Shown here piece after piece: positions 1 to 8,397 of a stretch of DNA of 26,734 bases. This stretch comes from Galbitalea sp036495225. GTDB taxonomy: Bacteria; Actinomycetota; Actinomycetes; Actinomycetales; Microbacteriaceae. The DNA lies in assembly GCA_036495225.1 (NCBI GenBank), contig DASXNG010000249.1, forward strand, positions 1-26,734, given 5' to 3'. The notes beneath the pieces were generated by a model. That model saw nothing but the letters and a program-made list of their open reading frames with translations. It was not told where the DNA came from and made no database searches. The first letter of the stretch is position 1; each line of letters starts with the position of its first letter. A program made the translations under genes and the position numbers.

Positions 1-867
1 CGCCGGGCCGGCGTGGCCGGATACTTCTTCGTCGCCGGCTATGCCGTGCTTCTTCTCGCCTTCGGCATCTTCCCGACCCTGTACGCGATCTATCTCGCTC
101 TGACCAATGATCGCGGCCAGTTCGTGGGTCTCGGCCAGTTCATCAAAGTCGCTCAGGACTACCGCTTCGGCCCCGCGTTTCTCGACATCCTCGCCTACCT
201 CGTGATGTGGCTGGTGGTGCTCGTCGTCCTCACGGTCGTGGTTGCCGTCATCCTGAGGAGCCGCGTTACGCCCGGTCTCTCTGGCATCTTTCGCTTCCTC
301 TTCTACATACCGGGCGCCCTGGCCGGTGTTGCAAGCGTCCTCGTCTGGATGTTCATGCTCGACCCTGGCGTCAGCCCCGCATCGAGCCTCCTGAACGCAG
401 TCGGTCTCAGCACGTTCTCGCAGGTGATCGCGCCTGGCAACCTCCCCGTCATTTTCGTGCTCATCGCATTCTGGACAGGCGCCGGCGGATGGATCGTCGT
501 GATGTACGGCGCGCTCAACAACATCCCGGACGAAGTTCTGGAGGCGGCCCGGATGGATGGCGCGGGGCCCTGGAAATCCGCCTGGCACATCCAAATTCCG
601 ATGATCAGCAAGTGGATCGCTTACATGACGATCCTCGCCTTTGCCGCGGGCACACAGCTGTTCGTTGAACCGCAACTGCTGCAGTCCGCGAGCCTCGGAC
701 GACTCAACCCAACCTGGTCGCCCAACCAGCTCGCCTACGTTCTCGCGTTCCAGTTCGGCGATTTCAACGGGGCGGCCGCTGTCTCTATCTTCTTGCTCGT
801 TATCGGACTGATCGGCGCCGGAATCCTGGTGACGCGTTCAGGCCTGTTCAAAGTTGGTGACGAATGA
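1..867 (+). CDS. Sugar ABC transporter permease, MalF/UgpA type (5' end outside window)
   Basis: Inner-membrane permease subunit of a carbohydrate ABC importer (binding-protein-dependent transport, MalF-like). The reading frame is open from base 1, so the first codons seen are internal and the true start lies upstream; the GTG at 13 is probably not the start. Hydrophobic segments recur along the whole length. The cytoplasmic EAA loop is clear at about bases 535-600: EVLEAARMDGAG, followed by the Ile-Pro end of the motif, which docks on the ATPase. The stop overlaps the next permease start (ATGA at 864-867), so the two subunits are translationally coupled and form the usual heterodimer. The substrate cannot be read from the permease; downstream genes argue for a 6-deoxyhexose such as L-fucose. 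No binding protein or ATPase gene lies in the window; they are probably upstream or shared. Confidence 0.93.
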   Translation, partial: RRAGVAGYFFVAGYAVLLLAFGIFPTLYAIYLALTNDRGQFVGLGQFIKVAQDYRFGPAFLDILAYLVMWLVVLVVLTVVVAVILRSRVTPGLSGIFRFLFYIPGALAGVASVLVWMFMLDPGVSPASSLLNAVGLSTFSQVIAPGNLPVIFVLIAFWTGAGGWIVVMYGALNNIPDEVLEAARMDGAGPWKSAWHIQIPMISKWIAYMTILAFAAGTQLFVEPQLLQSASLGRLNPTWSPNQLAYVLAFQFGDFNGAAAVSIFLLVIGLIGAGILVTRSGLFKVGDE

Positions 868-1775
868 CCACAATCCGATCGCAGGCGCGAGCAGAACGCG
901 GAGGAACCGCCTCACGGTTCGCGAGCATCCTCATCGTCGTCCTCATTCTCGTTCTGCTCCTCGTGTTCTTCGTGCTTCCGGTCGTCTGGGTTGTGCTCGC
1001 GCCGACCAAGACGGCGAGCGAGCTCATCGATGACGCGCCGCTCTCGTTTGGCTCCTTCGCCAACGTCGGCAGGGCGTGGGGGCACCTCGTAGGGTTCCAG
1101 GGCGGTGAGCTGTTCGTGTGGCTCAAGAACTCGGCGATCTACTCGGGTGGCGCACTCATCCTCACGCTGCTGACCAGTATTCCGGCCGGATACGCGCTCG
1201 CGTTGACCAGATTCCGTGGGCGCAAGGTTTTGTTGACCATCACGCTGCTTGTGATGATCATGCCGTCAGCCTCGCTGGTGCTTCCGGTGTTCCTCGAACT
1301 CAACCTGTTCGGGCTCATCGGCACGGTGTGGTCGATCATCCTGCCGTTCTCGTTCTTTCCCTTTGGCGTCTACCTCGTGTACATCTATTTCGCGACCAGC
1401 CTGCCGCACGAGATGCTCGAGGCCGCCCGCATTGATGGCGCGAGCGAGTGGTCGGTCTTCACCCGCATCGCCCTACCCTTGGCGAAACCGGTCATTGCGC
1501 TCGTCGCCTTCTTCAGCTTCGTGGGCAACTGGAACAACTTCTTCCTGCCGTATCTCGTGCTGCCGAGCAGCGACCAGTTTCCGATCCAGGTTGGCCTCAA
1601 CCAGCTTCTGGCATCGACTCCGTCGTTCAATCCGGTTGCCGGAGCCGGTCTCGACATCAAGAGTCCGGAGTTGGCGCTGGCCATCATCGTGGCGATCCTG
1701 CCTGTACTCATCGTGTTCCTGTTTTCGCAGCGGGCCCTGGTCTCCGGAATGCTCGCGGGGTCGACGAAGGGATGA
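864..1775 (+). CDS. Sugar ABC transporter permease, MalG/UgpE type
   Basis: Second permease of the carbohydrate importer, 303 aa, the usual MalG-family length. An Arg-rich cytoplasmic N-terminus (about residues 1-20) is followed by a first membrane helix rich in Leu and Val (about 22-45) and further helices to the C-terminus. The EAA loop reads EMLEAARIDGASEW at about residue 180 and is the ATPase contact. The start ATG at 864 overlaps the preceding stop, and its own stop overlaps the next start (ATGA at 1772-1775). The three genes are therefore tightly coupled, which ties transport directly to the catabolic enzymes that follow. Family assignment is firm; L-fucose or a related sugar as substrate is inferred only from context. 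Confidence 0.93.
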   Translation: MTTIRSQARAERGGTASRFASILIVVLILVLLLVFFVLPVVWVVLAPTKTASELIDDAPLSFGSFANVGRAWGHLVGFQGGELFVWLKNSAIYSGGALILTLLTSIPAGYALALTRFRGRKVLLTITLLVMIMPSASLVLPVFLELNLFGLIGTVWSIILPFSFFPFGVYLVYIYFATSLPHEMLEAARIDGASEWSVFTRIALPLAKPVIALVAFFSFVGNWNNFFLPYLVLPSSDQFPIQVGLNQLLASTPSFNPVAGAGLDIKSPELALAIIVAILPVLIVFLFSQRALVSGMLAGSTKG

Positions 1776-2644
1776 GTGTTGCGCCCCCGGGGTATGCGGG
1801 TTCGCGAATCGACGCGCACCTGCACGTGTGGCACCGGACCAAAAGCGAGTACGCGTGGCTTTCCCCGGGCGATGAGCTCGATGCGGACTTCCCGCCCCAC
1901 GACGCCGCCGCCGCACTCCGCGACGCTGGTTTCTCGTCTGCGGTACTCGTGCAGGCCGATGACACGGCGAGCGACACGCGCTACCTCCTTGACGTCGCGG
2001 GGTGGAACGAGTGGGTGGCCGGAGTGGTCGGCTGGGTGCCGCTCTCCGATCCCGAGGGCACCGCGGCGGAGCTCGAGCGACTGAGCGCCTACCCCGTGCT
2101 GCGCGGCGTGCGCCAACTCATCCACGTGGATCCGGATCCCCACTTTCTCGAACGGCCCACTGTGCGCGCCTCGCTCGCCGCCGTAGCGAAGCGAGGTCTG
2201 GCCTTCGATGTTCCCGACGCCTGGCCGGCGCACCTTCAGGCTGTCCCGGCCCTGGCCGTCGCCCTCCCGCACTTGAAGATCGTGCTCGACCACCTTGGGC
2301 GGCCTCCCGTCGTGGCCGACGATGTGGATGTCTGGCGCAGCGTGCTCACTGAGATCGCGTCCCGGCCGAACGTGGTCGTAAAGTTTTCGGGGCTAGCTGC
2401 CGCTTCGAGCATCCCGCCAGGCCTGTCGCTTGCGGACCTGTGGAACATCGCGCTCGACACCTTCGGTGCCAGTCGCATCATGTACGGCGGCGATTGGCCG
2501 ATCAGTAGGAAAGCCGGAACCTATCGCGAGGTCTGGAACAGCGTTGAGCCTCTGATTGCGACGCTGTCTCCAGCTGAGCAGGCCGAGGTGATGTGTGGCA
2601 CCGCTTCGCGCACCTACAGACTCCGGACCTCGGTCGCGCAATAG
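1772..2644 (+). CDS. Amidohydrolase-2 family sugar lactonase (L-fuconolactonase-like)
   Basis: 290-aa TIM-barrel metal hydrolase of the COG3618 group, which includes L-fuconolactonase and L-rhamnono-lactonase. These open the sugar lactone to the aldonic acid. The metal-binding HxH is at residues 16-18 (DAHLHVW). A further His lies in VLDHLGRPP (about 173), and the late Asp of the active site is in YGGDWP (about 240). The ATG at 1772 is chosen because it overlaps the permease stop as ATGA; the open frame runs further upstream, but that is shadow inside the permease gene. It sits between transporter genes and a fumarylacetoacetase-type hydrolase, as expected for the second step of non-phosphorylating deoxyhexose breakdown. 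The substrate (fucono-, rhamnono- or galactono-lactone) is not determined by the sequence. Confidence 0.85.
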   Translation: MSVAPPGYAGSRIDAHLHVWHRTKSEYAWLSPGDELDADFPPHDAAAALRDAGFSSAVLVQADDTASDTRYLLDVAGWNEWVAGVVGWVPLSDPEGTAAELERLSAYPVLRGVRQLIHVDPDPHFLERPTVRASLAAVAKRGLAFDVPDAWPAHLQAVPALAVALPHLKIVLDHLGRPPVVADDVDVWRSVLTEIASRPNVVVKFSGLAAASSIPPGLSLADLWNIALDTFGASRIMYGGDWPISRKAGTYREVWNSVEPLIATLSPAEQAEVMCGTASRTYRLRTSVAQ

Positions 2645-2674
2645 ACCGATGAGAAACATGAGAAGGAAAGTGCA

Positions 2675-3520
2675 ATGAAATTCGGACGCATCGGCGAACG
2701 CGACCACGAGATTCCCGTGTTAATCGTCGACGAACGCTTCTTCGACATCCGGGCCATTGTGTCTGAGCTGGACGGAAACGCATTCGAATCGGGTGCGCTG
2801 GAACTGGCGAAGGCGGCGTACGAGAACGGCGAGCTGAGCGAAATCGCGTCGGAGGGCCGCAGAATCGGTTCACCCATCGCGAGACCAGGGACCATCTATT
2901 GCATCGGCATGAACTATGCCGCCCACGCGGCGGAGTCTGGCTCCGAACCGCCGAGCACGCCGATCCTGTTCCTGAAGTCGTCGAACACGATTACGGGTCC
3001 CTTCGATTCGGTCGATATACCCAGGCGCAGCGTCAAAACGGACTGGGAGGTTGAGCTGGGCGTCGTCATCCGCAGTCGTGCGCTATACCTCGAGTCGCCG
3101 GAAGACTCCGGCTCGCACATCGCCGGTTACGTCACGGTCAATGACCTGTCTGAGCGGACGTTTCAGCTCGAGGAATCGGGCGGGCAGTGGAGCAAGGGCA
3201 AGTCCTCGCCCGGCTTCAGCCCGGTCGGACCGTGGCTGGTGACTCCAGACGACTTCACGCCAACCGCAGTAGGACTTCGCAGTTGGGTCAATGGCGAACC
3301 ACGGCAGGACTCGACCACCGCCGACCTCATCTTTGACGTGGACTACCTCGTGTGGCATCTCAGCCAATACCTCGAGCTCGAGGCGGGTGATTTGATCCTG
3401 ACTGGTACGCCCGCTGGAGTCGCGCTCTCCGGGCGATTCCCTTACCTGAAGGCCGGAGACACCGTCGAGGTCGAGATCGACGGTCTTGGTCGTCAGCGTC
3501 AAACCTTCTCGCAGGCATGA
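2675..3520 (+). CDS. Fumarylacetoacetate hydrolase family protein (2,4-diketo-3-deoxy-L-fuconate hydrolase-like)
   Basis: 281-aa FAH-fold enzyme. The N-terminal about 60 residues form the small domain, and the catalytic FAH domain begins near the IYCIGMNYAAHA segment. Metal ligands are visible as the Glu pair in WEVELGVVI and the Asp in TVNDLSER. LILTGTPAGVAL is the typical C-terminal signature. In the non-phosphorylating L-fucose and L-rhamnose routes a member of this family splits the 2,4-diketo-3-deoxy acid to pyruvate and L-lactate, which fits the neighbouring lactonase and dehydrogenase. It begins 30 nt after the lactonase stop with a good ribosome site (AGAAGGAAAG) before the ATG. Related FAH proteins are annotated as 2-keto-4-pentenoate hydratases, so the specific reaction is inferred from context. 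Confidence 0.85.
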   Translation: MKFGRIGERDHEIPVLIVDERFFDIRAIVSELDGNAFESGALELAKAAYENGELSEIASEGRRIGSPIARPGTIYCIGMNYAAHAAESGSEPPSTPILFLKSSNTITGPFDSVDIPRRSVKTDWEVELGVVIRSRALYLESPEDSGSHIAGYVTVNDLSERTFQLEESGGQWSKGKSSPGFSPVGPWLVTPDDFTPTAVGLRSWVNGEPRQDSTTADLIFDVDYLVWHLSQYLELEAGDLILTGTPAGVALSGRFPYLKAGDTVEVEIDGLGRQRQTFSQA

Positions 3521-3556
3521 GTTTGCTCCCCACCCATTTTTTCGAAAGGACCTGTC

Positions 3557-4315
3557 ATGTCAGCTGAATTCGAGGGCCTCGTCGCCATAGTGACCGGCGG
3601 CGCATCGGGCATCGGCGCGGCCACCGTCGAGCGCCTGCTTGGAGACGGCGCGCTCGTGGCCGTGGTTGACCGTGACACGAGCAACGCGCATCCGGACGCT
3701 TTCGGCGTTGTTGGTGACATTTCGGATGACAACTCTGTGCGCGCAGCGATCGACGCAGTAATCGCGAAATTTGGCGGGATCGACATCCTGGTGAACAACG
3801 CCGGTATCGGCGCCCAGGGAACCATCGAAGACAATGATGACGAGGAATGGGCGCGGGTTCTGAGCGTTAACGTGACCGGAATCGTTCGGATGACTCGTGC
3901 GGCTCTGCCCCACCTGAGGGAGTCGTCGGCCGCGGCGGTCGTGAACACCTGCTCGATCGCTGCGACGGCGGGTCTGCCGCAGCGTGCACTGTACAGCGCG
4001 TCTAAGGGAGCGGTGCTCGCGCTCACGCGGGCCATGGCAGCGGACTATATCGGCGAAGGCATCCGGGTGAACTGCGTGAACCCGGGCACTGCGGCAACGC
4101 CTTGGGTGCAACGACTGCTCGACTCGGCACAGGATCCGGCGGCGGAGGGTGCGGCACTCGCGGCGCGACAGCCGCATGGCCGACTGGTGAAGGCATCCGA
4201 GGTGGCGGATGCGATTGCGTACCTCGCGAGCCCCCGCTCCGGCTCAACGACGGGCACGAGCGTGGCTGTCGACGGTGGGATGCAGGAGCTCAGGCTCCGC
4301 CCGACGGAGGCGTAG
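3557..4315 (+). CDS. SDR oxidoreductase (2-keto-3-deoxy-L-fuconate dehydrogenase-like)
   Basis: 252-aa classical short-chain dehydrogenase. The nucleotide-binding TGGASGIG is at residues 13-20 and the structural NNAG motif at about 83-86. The catalytic Tyr and Lys are in YSASK (Y146, K150), with a Ser about 13 residues earlier (NTCSIA). The C-terminal SGSTTGTSVAVDGG stretch is the usual family ending. GAAAGGACC lies a few bases before the ATG as ribosome site. In the deoxyhexose route an SDR oxidises the 2-keto-3-deoxy acid at C4 to give the diketo acid cleaved by the FAH enzyme encoded just upstream. Placement in the operon supports this role, but SDR substrate choice cannot be read from sequence. 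Confidence 0.86.
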   Translation: MSAEFEGLVAIVTGGASGIGAATVERLLGDGALVAVVDRDTSNAHPDAFGVVGDISDDNSVRAAIDAVIAKFGGIDILVNNAGIGAQGTIEDNDDEEWARVLSVNVTGIVRMTRAALPHLRESSAAAVVNTCSIAATAGLPQRALYSASKGAVLALTRAMAADYIGEGIRVNCVNPGTAATPWVQRLLDSAQDPAAEGAALAARQPHGRLVKASEVADAIAYLASPRSGSTTGTSVAVDGGMQELRLRPTEA

Positions 4316-4329
4316 GCCAGCGCGCACAC

Positions 4330-5682
4330 ATGACGACCAGATTCACCTTCCAGACCAGGCTGCGCCCGGGCAGCGAGAGTGAGTACGAGCGAATCCATTC
4401 GACCACCCCGGTCGAGCTGGATGCTGTGCTTCGCGGAGCGGGTGCCAGGTTTTGGCGCATCGAGCGAAGCGGCCTTTCGCTGCTCCACTACGTCGAAGTC
4501 GACGACGTCGATACCTTCACTACCGTTCTCGACAGTGACGAGACTCACTTGCAGTGGGGAACGATCATCAACCCGCTCCTCACCGACGAGCAGCCCGAGC
4601 GGTTCGTGGTGCTGGCCTTCGATTTTGGGCAAGGAAACCTAATTTGGGAGTTGCCAGTCGCCCCAGGGGGACGGCTGTCCGCGCGCGGACTAATGGTGGG
4701 CCCGCTGTCGCTCGGTTGCGCCCAGTTGGGCAACCTCTACCGGTCGATGTCAGACGCCGCGGCCGACGCCATCGTGGACGCCGCGTGGGCTGGCGGAATT
4801 CGGCACTTCGACACAGCGCCTCACTACGGCCTCGGACTCTCCGAGCAGCGCCTCGGCCGGGCACTGCGTGGCCGCCCGCGCGAGCAGGTGATCGTCAGTA
4901 CCAAGGTGGGGCGAATGCTCGACGCCAATACCGACTACCACGGCGAGCTGGATACCGGGGGGTTCGAGGTTCCTGCGCGCCTCGTGAGGCGCTGGGATTT
5001 CAGTGCCGATGGCATCCGTCGCTGTCTCGACGAGTCGCTCGAGCGGCTTGGGCTCGACCACATCGACCTGGTGCTGATGCATGACCCCGAGGAGCATCTT
5101 GCCGATCCCGGGCAGGCCATGCGAGAGGGCTTCCCGGCCCTGGCGCAGTTGCGGGACGAGGGCGTCATTCGGGCCATTGGCGTAGGAACGAAATCCACGA
5201 GATCGCTCATGCGTTTCGTGGAAGACGCAGACGTCGACGCAGTCATGCTCGCCGGTCGCTACACATTGGTCAACCAGGAGGCGCTCAGTCAACTGCTCCC
5301 TGCGTGCGAAGAGCGCTCGATCGACGTGTTGAACGCGGGAGTGTTCAACAGCGGGGTTCTTGCTCACGAACGGCCAGCCGTTGGGGCACTCTTCGACTAC
5401 GGAGCAGCAACGCGGTCACTGATCGACCGGGTGAACCAGATTGCAGATGTGTGCGAGACATTCGACACCAGTGTGCCGAGGATCGCGCTCGAGTTCGCCG
5501 CCGCGCATCCCGCAGTGCGCGCCATCGTCTTCGGGGCCGATAGCCCGCAGCAGGTGGTCGACAACCTCGATCTGGTCGCGCGTGCACCGGCACCGCGCGA
5601 ACTGTGGACCGAGCTGGTGAGCCGCGAGCTACTCTCCGAGCGGGCGGCCGAGGCCGTCCTGGCGGTCACAGACGTCCCGTAG
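4330..5682 (+). CDS. Fusion: L-rhamnose-mutarotase-like domain plus aldo-keto reductase (L-fucose dehydrogenase-like)
   Basis: 450-aa protein with two domains in one continuous frame. Residues 1 to about 105 match the L-rhamnose mutarotase (DUF718) fold: RFTFQTRLRPG, then YERIH, then LHYVEVDD. Residues about 110-450 are an aldo-keto reductase of the D-threo-aldose 1-dehydrogenase (L-fucose dehydrogenase) group, with LGCAQLGNL, catalytic D161, Y166 (HFDTAPHYGLG), K192 (STKVG) and H251 (LMHDPE). The mutarotase would equilibrate sugar anomers and the reductase domain would oxidise the right anomer to the lactone with NAD(P)+. The ATG at 4330 is preceded by GGAGG at the end of the SDR gene. These activities usually sit on separate proteins. 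No stop, and no convincing second start, lies at the junction (about 4640-4700). An assembly frameshift joining two genes is the main alternative. Confidence 0.82.
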   Translation: MTTRFTFQTRLRPGSESEYERIHSTTPVELDAVLRGAGARFWRIERSGLSLLHYVEVDDVDTFTTVLDSDETHLQWGTIINPLLTDEQPERFVVLAFDFGQGNLIWELPVAPGGRLSARGLMVGPLSLGCAQLGNLYRSMSDAAADAIVDAAWAGGIRHFDTAPHYGLGLSEQRLGRALRGRPREQVIVSTKVGRMLDANTDYHGELDTGGFEVPARLVRRWDFSADGIRRCLDESLERLGLDHIDLVLMHDPEEHLADPGQAMREGFPALAQLRDEGVIRAIGVGTKSTRSLMRFVEDADVDAVMLAGRYTLVNQEALSQLLPACEERSIDVLNAGVFNSGVLAHERPAVGALFDYGAATRSLIDRVNQIADVCETFDTSVPRIALEFAAAHPAVRAIVFGADSPQQVVDNLDLVARAPAPRELWTELVSRELLSERAAEAVLAVTDVP

Positions 5683-5790
5683 CCCGCTGGCATCAGAATC
5701 AAGGTGCTCGGCGAGCGCGTACCTGCCGGAATGGTGAAGTCGCTAATGGTCGCGATCGGCAGCCGGGCCCGGGCAGAGCACGGCGCTGCA

Positions 5791-5967
5791 CGAAATTCTC
5801 GAAGCTGCAAAATACCTGTGAATTTCGGACCCGGTTCACATCTTGTCCGCATTTAGGGGGACATTGGCATCCATCCTTTTCCCAGATGAGACGCCGATCT
5901 GGGCACGAAGGCCATCGAAATCCCGTGCGCTGTTCGGGATTTTCGCCGTCGCCCCCAATACGGGGGC
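5791..5967. other. Cluster of six short inverted repeats in a non-coding gap
   Basis: The 425-bp gap 5683-6107 has no credible gene. Within it six perfect inverted repeats follow one another. CGAAATTC/GAATTTCG is at 5791-5798 and 5820-5827; TGTGAA/TTCACA at 5817-5822 and 5835-5840; TGTCC/GGACA at 5844-5848 and 5859-5863. CCCAGAT/ATCTGGG is at 5881-5887 and 5897-5903; AAATCCCG/CGGGATTT at 5918-5925 and 5935-5942; GCCCCC/GGGGGC at 5951-5956 and 5962-5967. The first two overlap and are mutually exclusive. The region may end the sugar operon, form a structured leader or small RNA, or bind regulators of the downstream synthase. None has a clean U-run, so simple terminators are not shown. Confidence 0.5.
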
Positions 5968-5973
5968 ATTCGA

Positions 5974-6001
5974 TTGACGGGCCAAAATCCGCGGGTAAAT
6001 T
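5974..6001 (+). promoter_or_regulatory. Candidate promoter for the GT2-GH18 unit
   Basis: TTGACG (5974-5979) and TAAATT (5996-6001) are separated by 16 bp and lie just after the hairpin cluster. A start of transcription near 6008 would give a leader of about 100 nt before the ATG at 6108. Prediction from consensus only. Confidence 0.4.
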
Positions 6002-6107
6002 GACCAAGGTCTTAGATCTGCGATGGCGCTGCTGAGGCATCCCGGCGCTCCCGAACCGCGCAACTCATCACGCACACCCGACGTGTGTCCTCCCCCCAAG
6101 GACAAAA

Positions 6108-8393
6108 ATGCCTGCCCTAAAATCCCCGACCCGTGCACCCCGCCGCCAGTGGGGAGCCGAACGTCGTACCCAGCCGCTGCCAACGGTGCACACCCGACCG
6201 AGCGATCGCAAAATCGCGATGGGTCGCGTCGCGATCATCGCCACCGTGCTCTTCTGGGTGGCGTACGTAGTGTCCACGATCCTCCGCCAGTTCCTCGATC
6301 GCGGCATCACCTACACGTTCACGATGGAGGCGGTCACCTACCTCATCATCGTCACGTTCCTGGTGTTCTCAGCGCTCATGTACCTGGTCGCGCGACAGGG
6401 CGCGCTAGAGCGGTTCCGCACTCACGTGCGCGTTCCGCGTGCAGAACTCGACCGTCACTTCGGTGAGCACGCGTCATCCATGACGGTGCTGGTCCCGTCG
6501 TATGCGGAAGAACCGGGTGTCGTCCGCCAGACGCTGTGGTCCGCGGCACTTCAGGAATACCCGTCGCTTCGGGTCGTATTGCTGCTCGATGACCCGCCCT
6601 TCCCGACAAAGCCCGAGACGCTCGATCGCCTGAATCGCACTCGCGACCTCGGTCTCGAAATCACGACCGCTCTCGCCGAACCCCGAGAGCGTTTCGCGGA
6701 TGCTCAGCGCAGCTTCGAGTACTACAGCAGGTCGGGCGCGCCCGTCACCGAGGATGCGGTTCGCTCGCTCGCGGTCGAATACTTCTGGGCCGCGTGCTGG
6801 CTCGAGCGCATGGCGGACGAAGAACCGCGGACCGACCACGTCGACCAGTTCTTCAACGAACGAGTGCTCATTGGGCTGGCCGAGGAATTCCGCCTGACAG
6901 CAGAGGCGCTCCTGGTTGCCGCTGATGAAGCCGCAGCGCCGGCGTGGGAACGGATGCAGCAGCTCTACCGTCGACTCGTCTGGACCTTCGACGCAGAGGT
7001 CACCGTGTTCGAGCGCAAGCTCTACTCGTCCCTCTCGAACGAGGCGAACAAGGCGATGAACCTGAACTCGTACATCGGCCTCATGGGCGGCGCGTACCGC
7101 AAGGAGCGCACCGCGAACGGGACCGTTCTGCGTGAAACGAACGACCCTCGCCCCGGCGACCTCGTCATCCCAGACTCGACCTACCTGTTGACACTCGACG
7201 CAGACTCCCTGCTGCTTCGCGACTACTGCCTGCGTCTGGTGTACTTGCTTGAGCAGCCCGGCAATGAGCGAGTCGCTGTCACGCAGACGCCGTACTCGTC
7301 GTTCCGTGGGGCGGGCTCGCGTATCGAGCGTCTTGCCGGAGCGACCACCGATCTGCAGCACGTGCTTCACCAGGGCCTCACTCACTACGGCGCGACCTTC
7401 TGGGTTGGCGCGAATGCGGTCATTCGCAAGCGGGCACTCGAGGACATCGTCGAGGTCGAAATGGTCGGCGGTTTTGCGCACAAGCGTTACGTTCAGGACC
7501 GCACCGTCATCGAAGACACCGAGTCGAGCATCGACCTCGGTACGCATGGTTGGACCCTCACGAACTACCCGGAGCGGCTCAGCTACAGCGCGACGCCGCC
7601 CGACTTCGGTTCGCTGATCGTGCAGCGCAGGCGCTGGGCCAACGGTGGGTTGCTGATTCTGCCGAAGCTCGTCCGCCAGCTCTCCGATCGCCGCCGAGCC
7701 GGAAAGCGTGCGTCTCGCATCGAGCTCGCGCTTCGCGTCAACTACATGGCGTCGATCGCCTGGGCAAGCTTCGGTCTCGTCATGATGCTTGCTTTCCCCT
7801 ACGACTCGCGACTCCTCAGCCCCCTGGTGCTCCTCGCCGCGGCCCCGTACTTCATCGCGATGGCGAGCGACCTTAAGTCCGCCGGCTACAAGCGCACCGA
7901 CGTGCTGCGAATCTACGGCTTCAACCTGATCCTCCTGCCGGTCCAGCTCGCTGGAGTGCTGAAGTCGCTGCAGCAGGGCATCACGGGTAAGAAGATCCCG
8001 TTCGCACGTACACCGAAGGTGCGAAACCGCACCGCCGCGCCCCTGCTGTACGTCGTGGCGCCCTACGCGATCGTTGCGTTCTCGCTGTTCACGCTTTACC
8101 GCGACTACCTCGAGCACAACTGGGGCAACGCGGCATTTGCGGCGTTCAATGCGATCCTCGCGACCTGGGCGATTCTCTCGTACATCGGCATCCTGAACTC
8201 CATAGTGGATGTCTGGCTCGGCGCGACGAGCTGGCTCTTCGTGGAGAAGGCGCCGCGCGACAAGCGCAAGAGCGCAACCACAACAACCACCCAGCTCGAC
8301 TGGCGTTCCGTGCTGTACCACGGCAAGACGGTGGACGGCGAACCGGAACGAATTGGCGACGACGACTCGCGCCACACAGAGATTGCGGCGTAG
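6108..8393 (+). CDS. Membrane GT2 glycosyltransferase, cellulose/hyaluronan-synthase-like
   Basis: 761-aa processive-type polysaccharide synthase. Two N-terminal membrane helices (about residues 38-60 and 66-90) precede a cytoplasmic GT2 domain: VLVPSYAEEPG (about 125), LLLDDPP (about 160), the DxD motif LDADS (about 363), an acceptor-site Glu-Asp in TVIEDTES (about 470) and QRRRW (about 506), the signature of processive beta-glycan synthases. About five helices follow. Between LLDDPP and LDADS lies an unusually long, charged, helix-prone insert of about 190 residues. AAGGAC precedes the ATG. The gene ends 4 nt before an exported chitinase-like gene, so a GlcNAc-containing or cellulose-like extracellular polymer that the partner trims is plausible. 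The donor sugar is not known. Confidence 0.87.
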   Translation: MPALKSPTRAPRRQWGAERRTQPLPTVHTRPSDRKIAMGRVAIIATVLFWVAYVVSTILRQFLDRGITYTFTMEAVTYLIIVTFLVFSALMYLVARQGALERFRTHVRVPRAELDRHFGEHASSMTVLVPSYAEEPGVVRQTLWSAALQEYPSLRVVLLLDDPPFPTKPETLDRLNRTRDLGLEITTALAEPRERFADAQRSFEYYSRSGAPVTEDAVRSLAVEYFWAACWLERMADEEPRTDHVDQFFNERVLIGLAEEFRLTAEALLVAADEAAAPAWERMQQLYRRLVWTFDAEVTVFERKLYSSLSNEANKAMNLNSYIGLMGGAYRKERTANGTVLRETNDPRPGDLVIPDSTYLLTLDADSLLLRDYCLRLVYLLEQPGNERVAVTQTPYSSFRGAGSRIERLAGATTDLQHVLHQGLTHYGATFWVGANAVIRKRALEDIVEVEMVGGFAHKRYVQDRTVIEDTESSIDLGTHGWTLTNYPERLSYSATPPDFGSLIVQRRRWANGGLLILPKLVRQLSDRRRAGKRASRIELALRVNYMASIAWASFGLVMMLAFPYDSRLLSPLVLLAAAPYFIAMASDLKSAGYKRTDVLRIYGFNLILLPVQLAGVLKSLQQGITGKKIPFARTPKVRNRTAAPLLYVVAPYAIVAFSLFTLYRDYLEHNWGNAAFAAFNAILATWAILSYIGILNSIVDVWLGATSWLFVEKAPRDKRKSATTTTTQLDWRSVLYHGKTVDGEPERIGDDDSRHTEIAA

Positions 8394-8397
8394 AACC

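Noticed and set aside
1385..2293. 302-codon minus-strand frame across the permease/lactonase junction
   Set aside because: Covers two well-supported coupled genes on the other strand; the peptide is His/Arg-rich with no domain.
5699..5860. Possible remnant of a coding region (LGERVPAGMVKSLMVAIGSR) after the sugar operon
   Set aside because: No start, no recognisable family and it runs into the inverted-repeat cluster; a degraded gene end cannot be told from chance.
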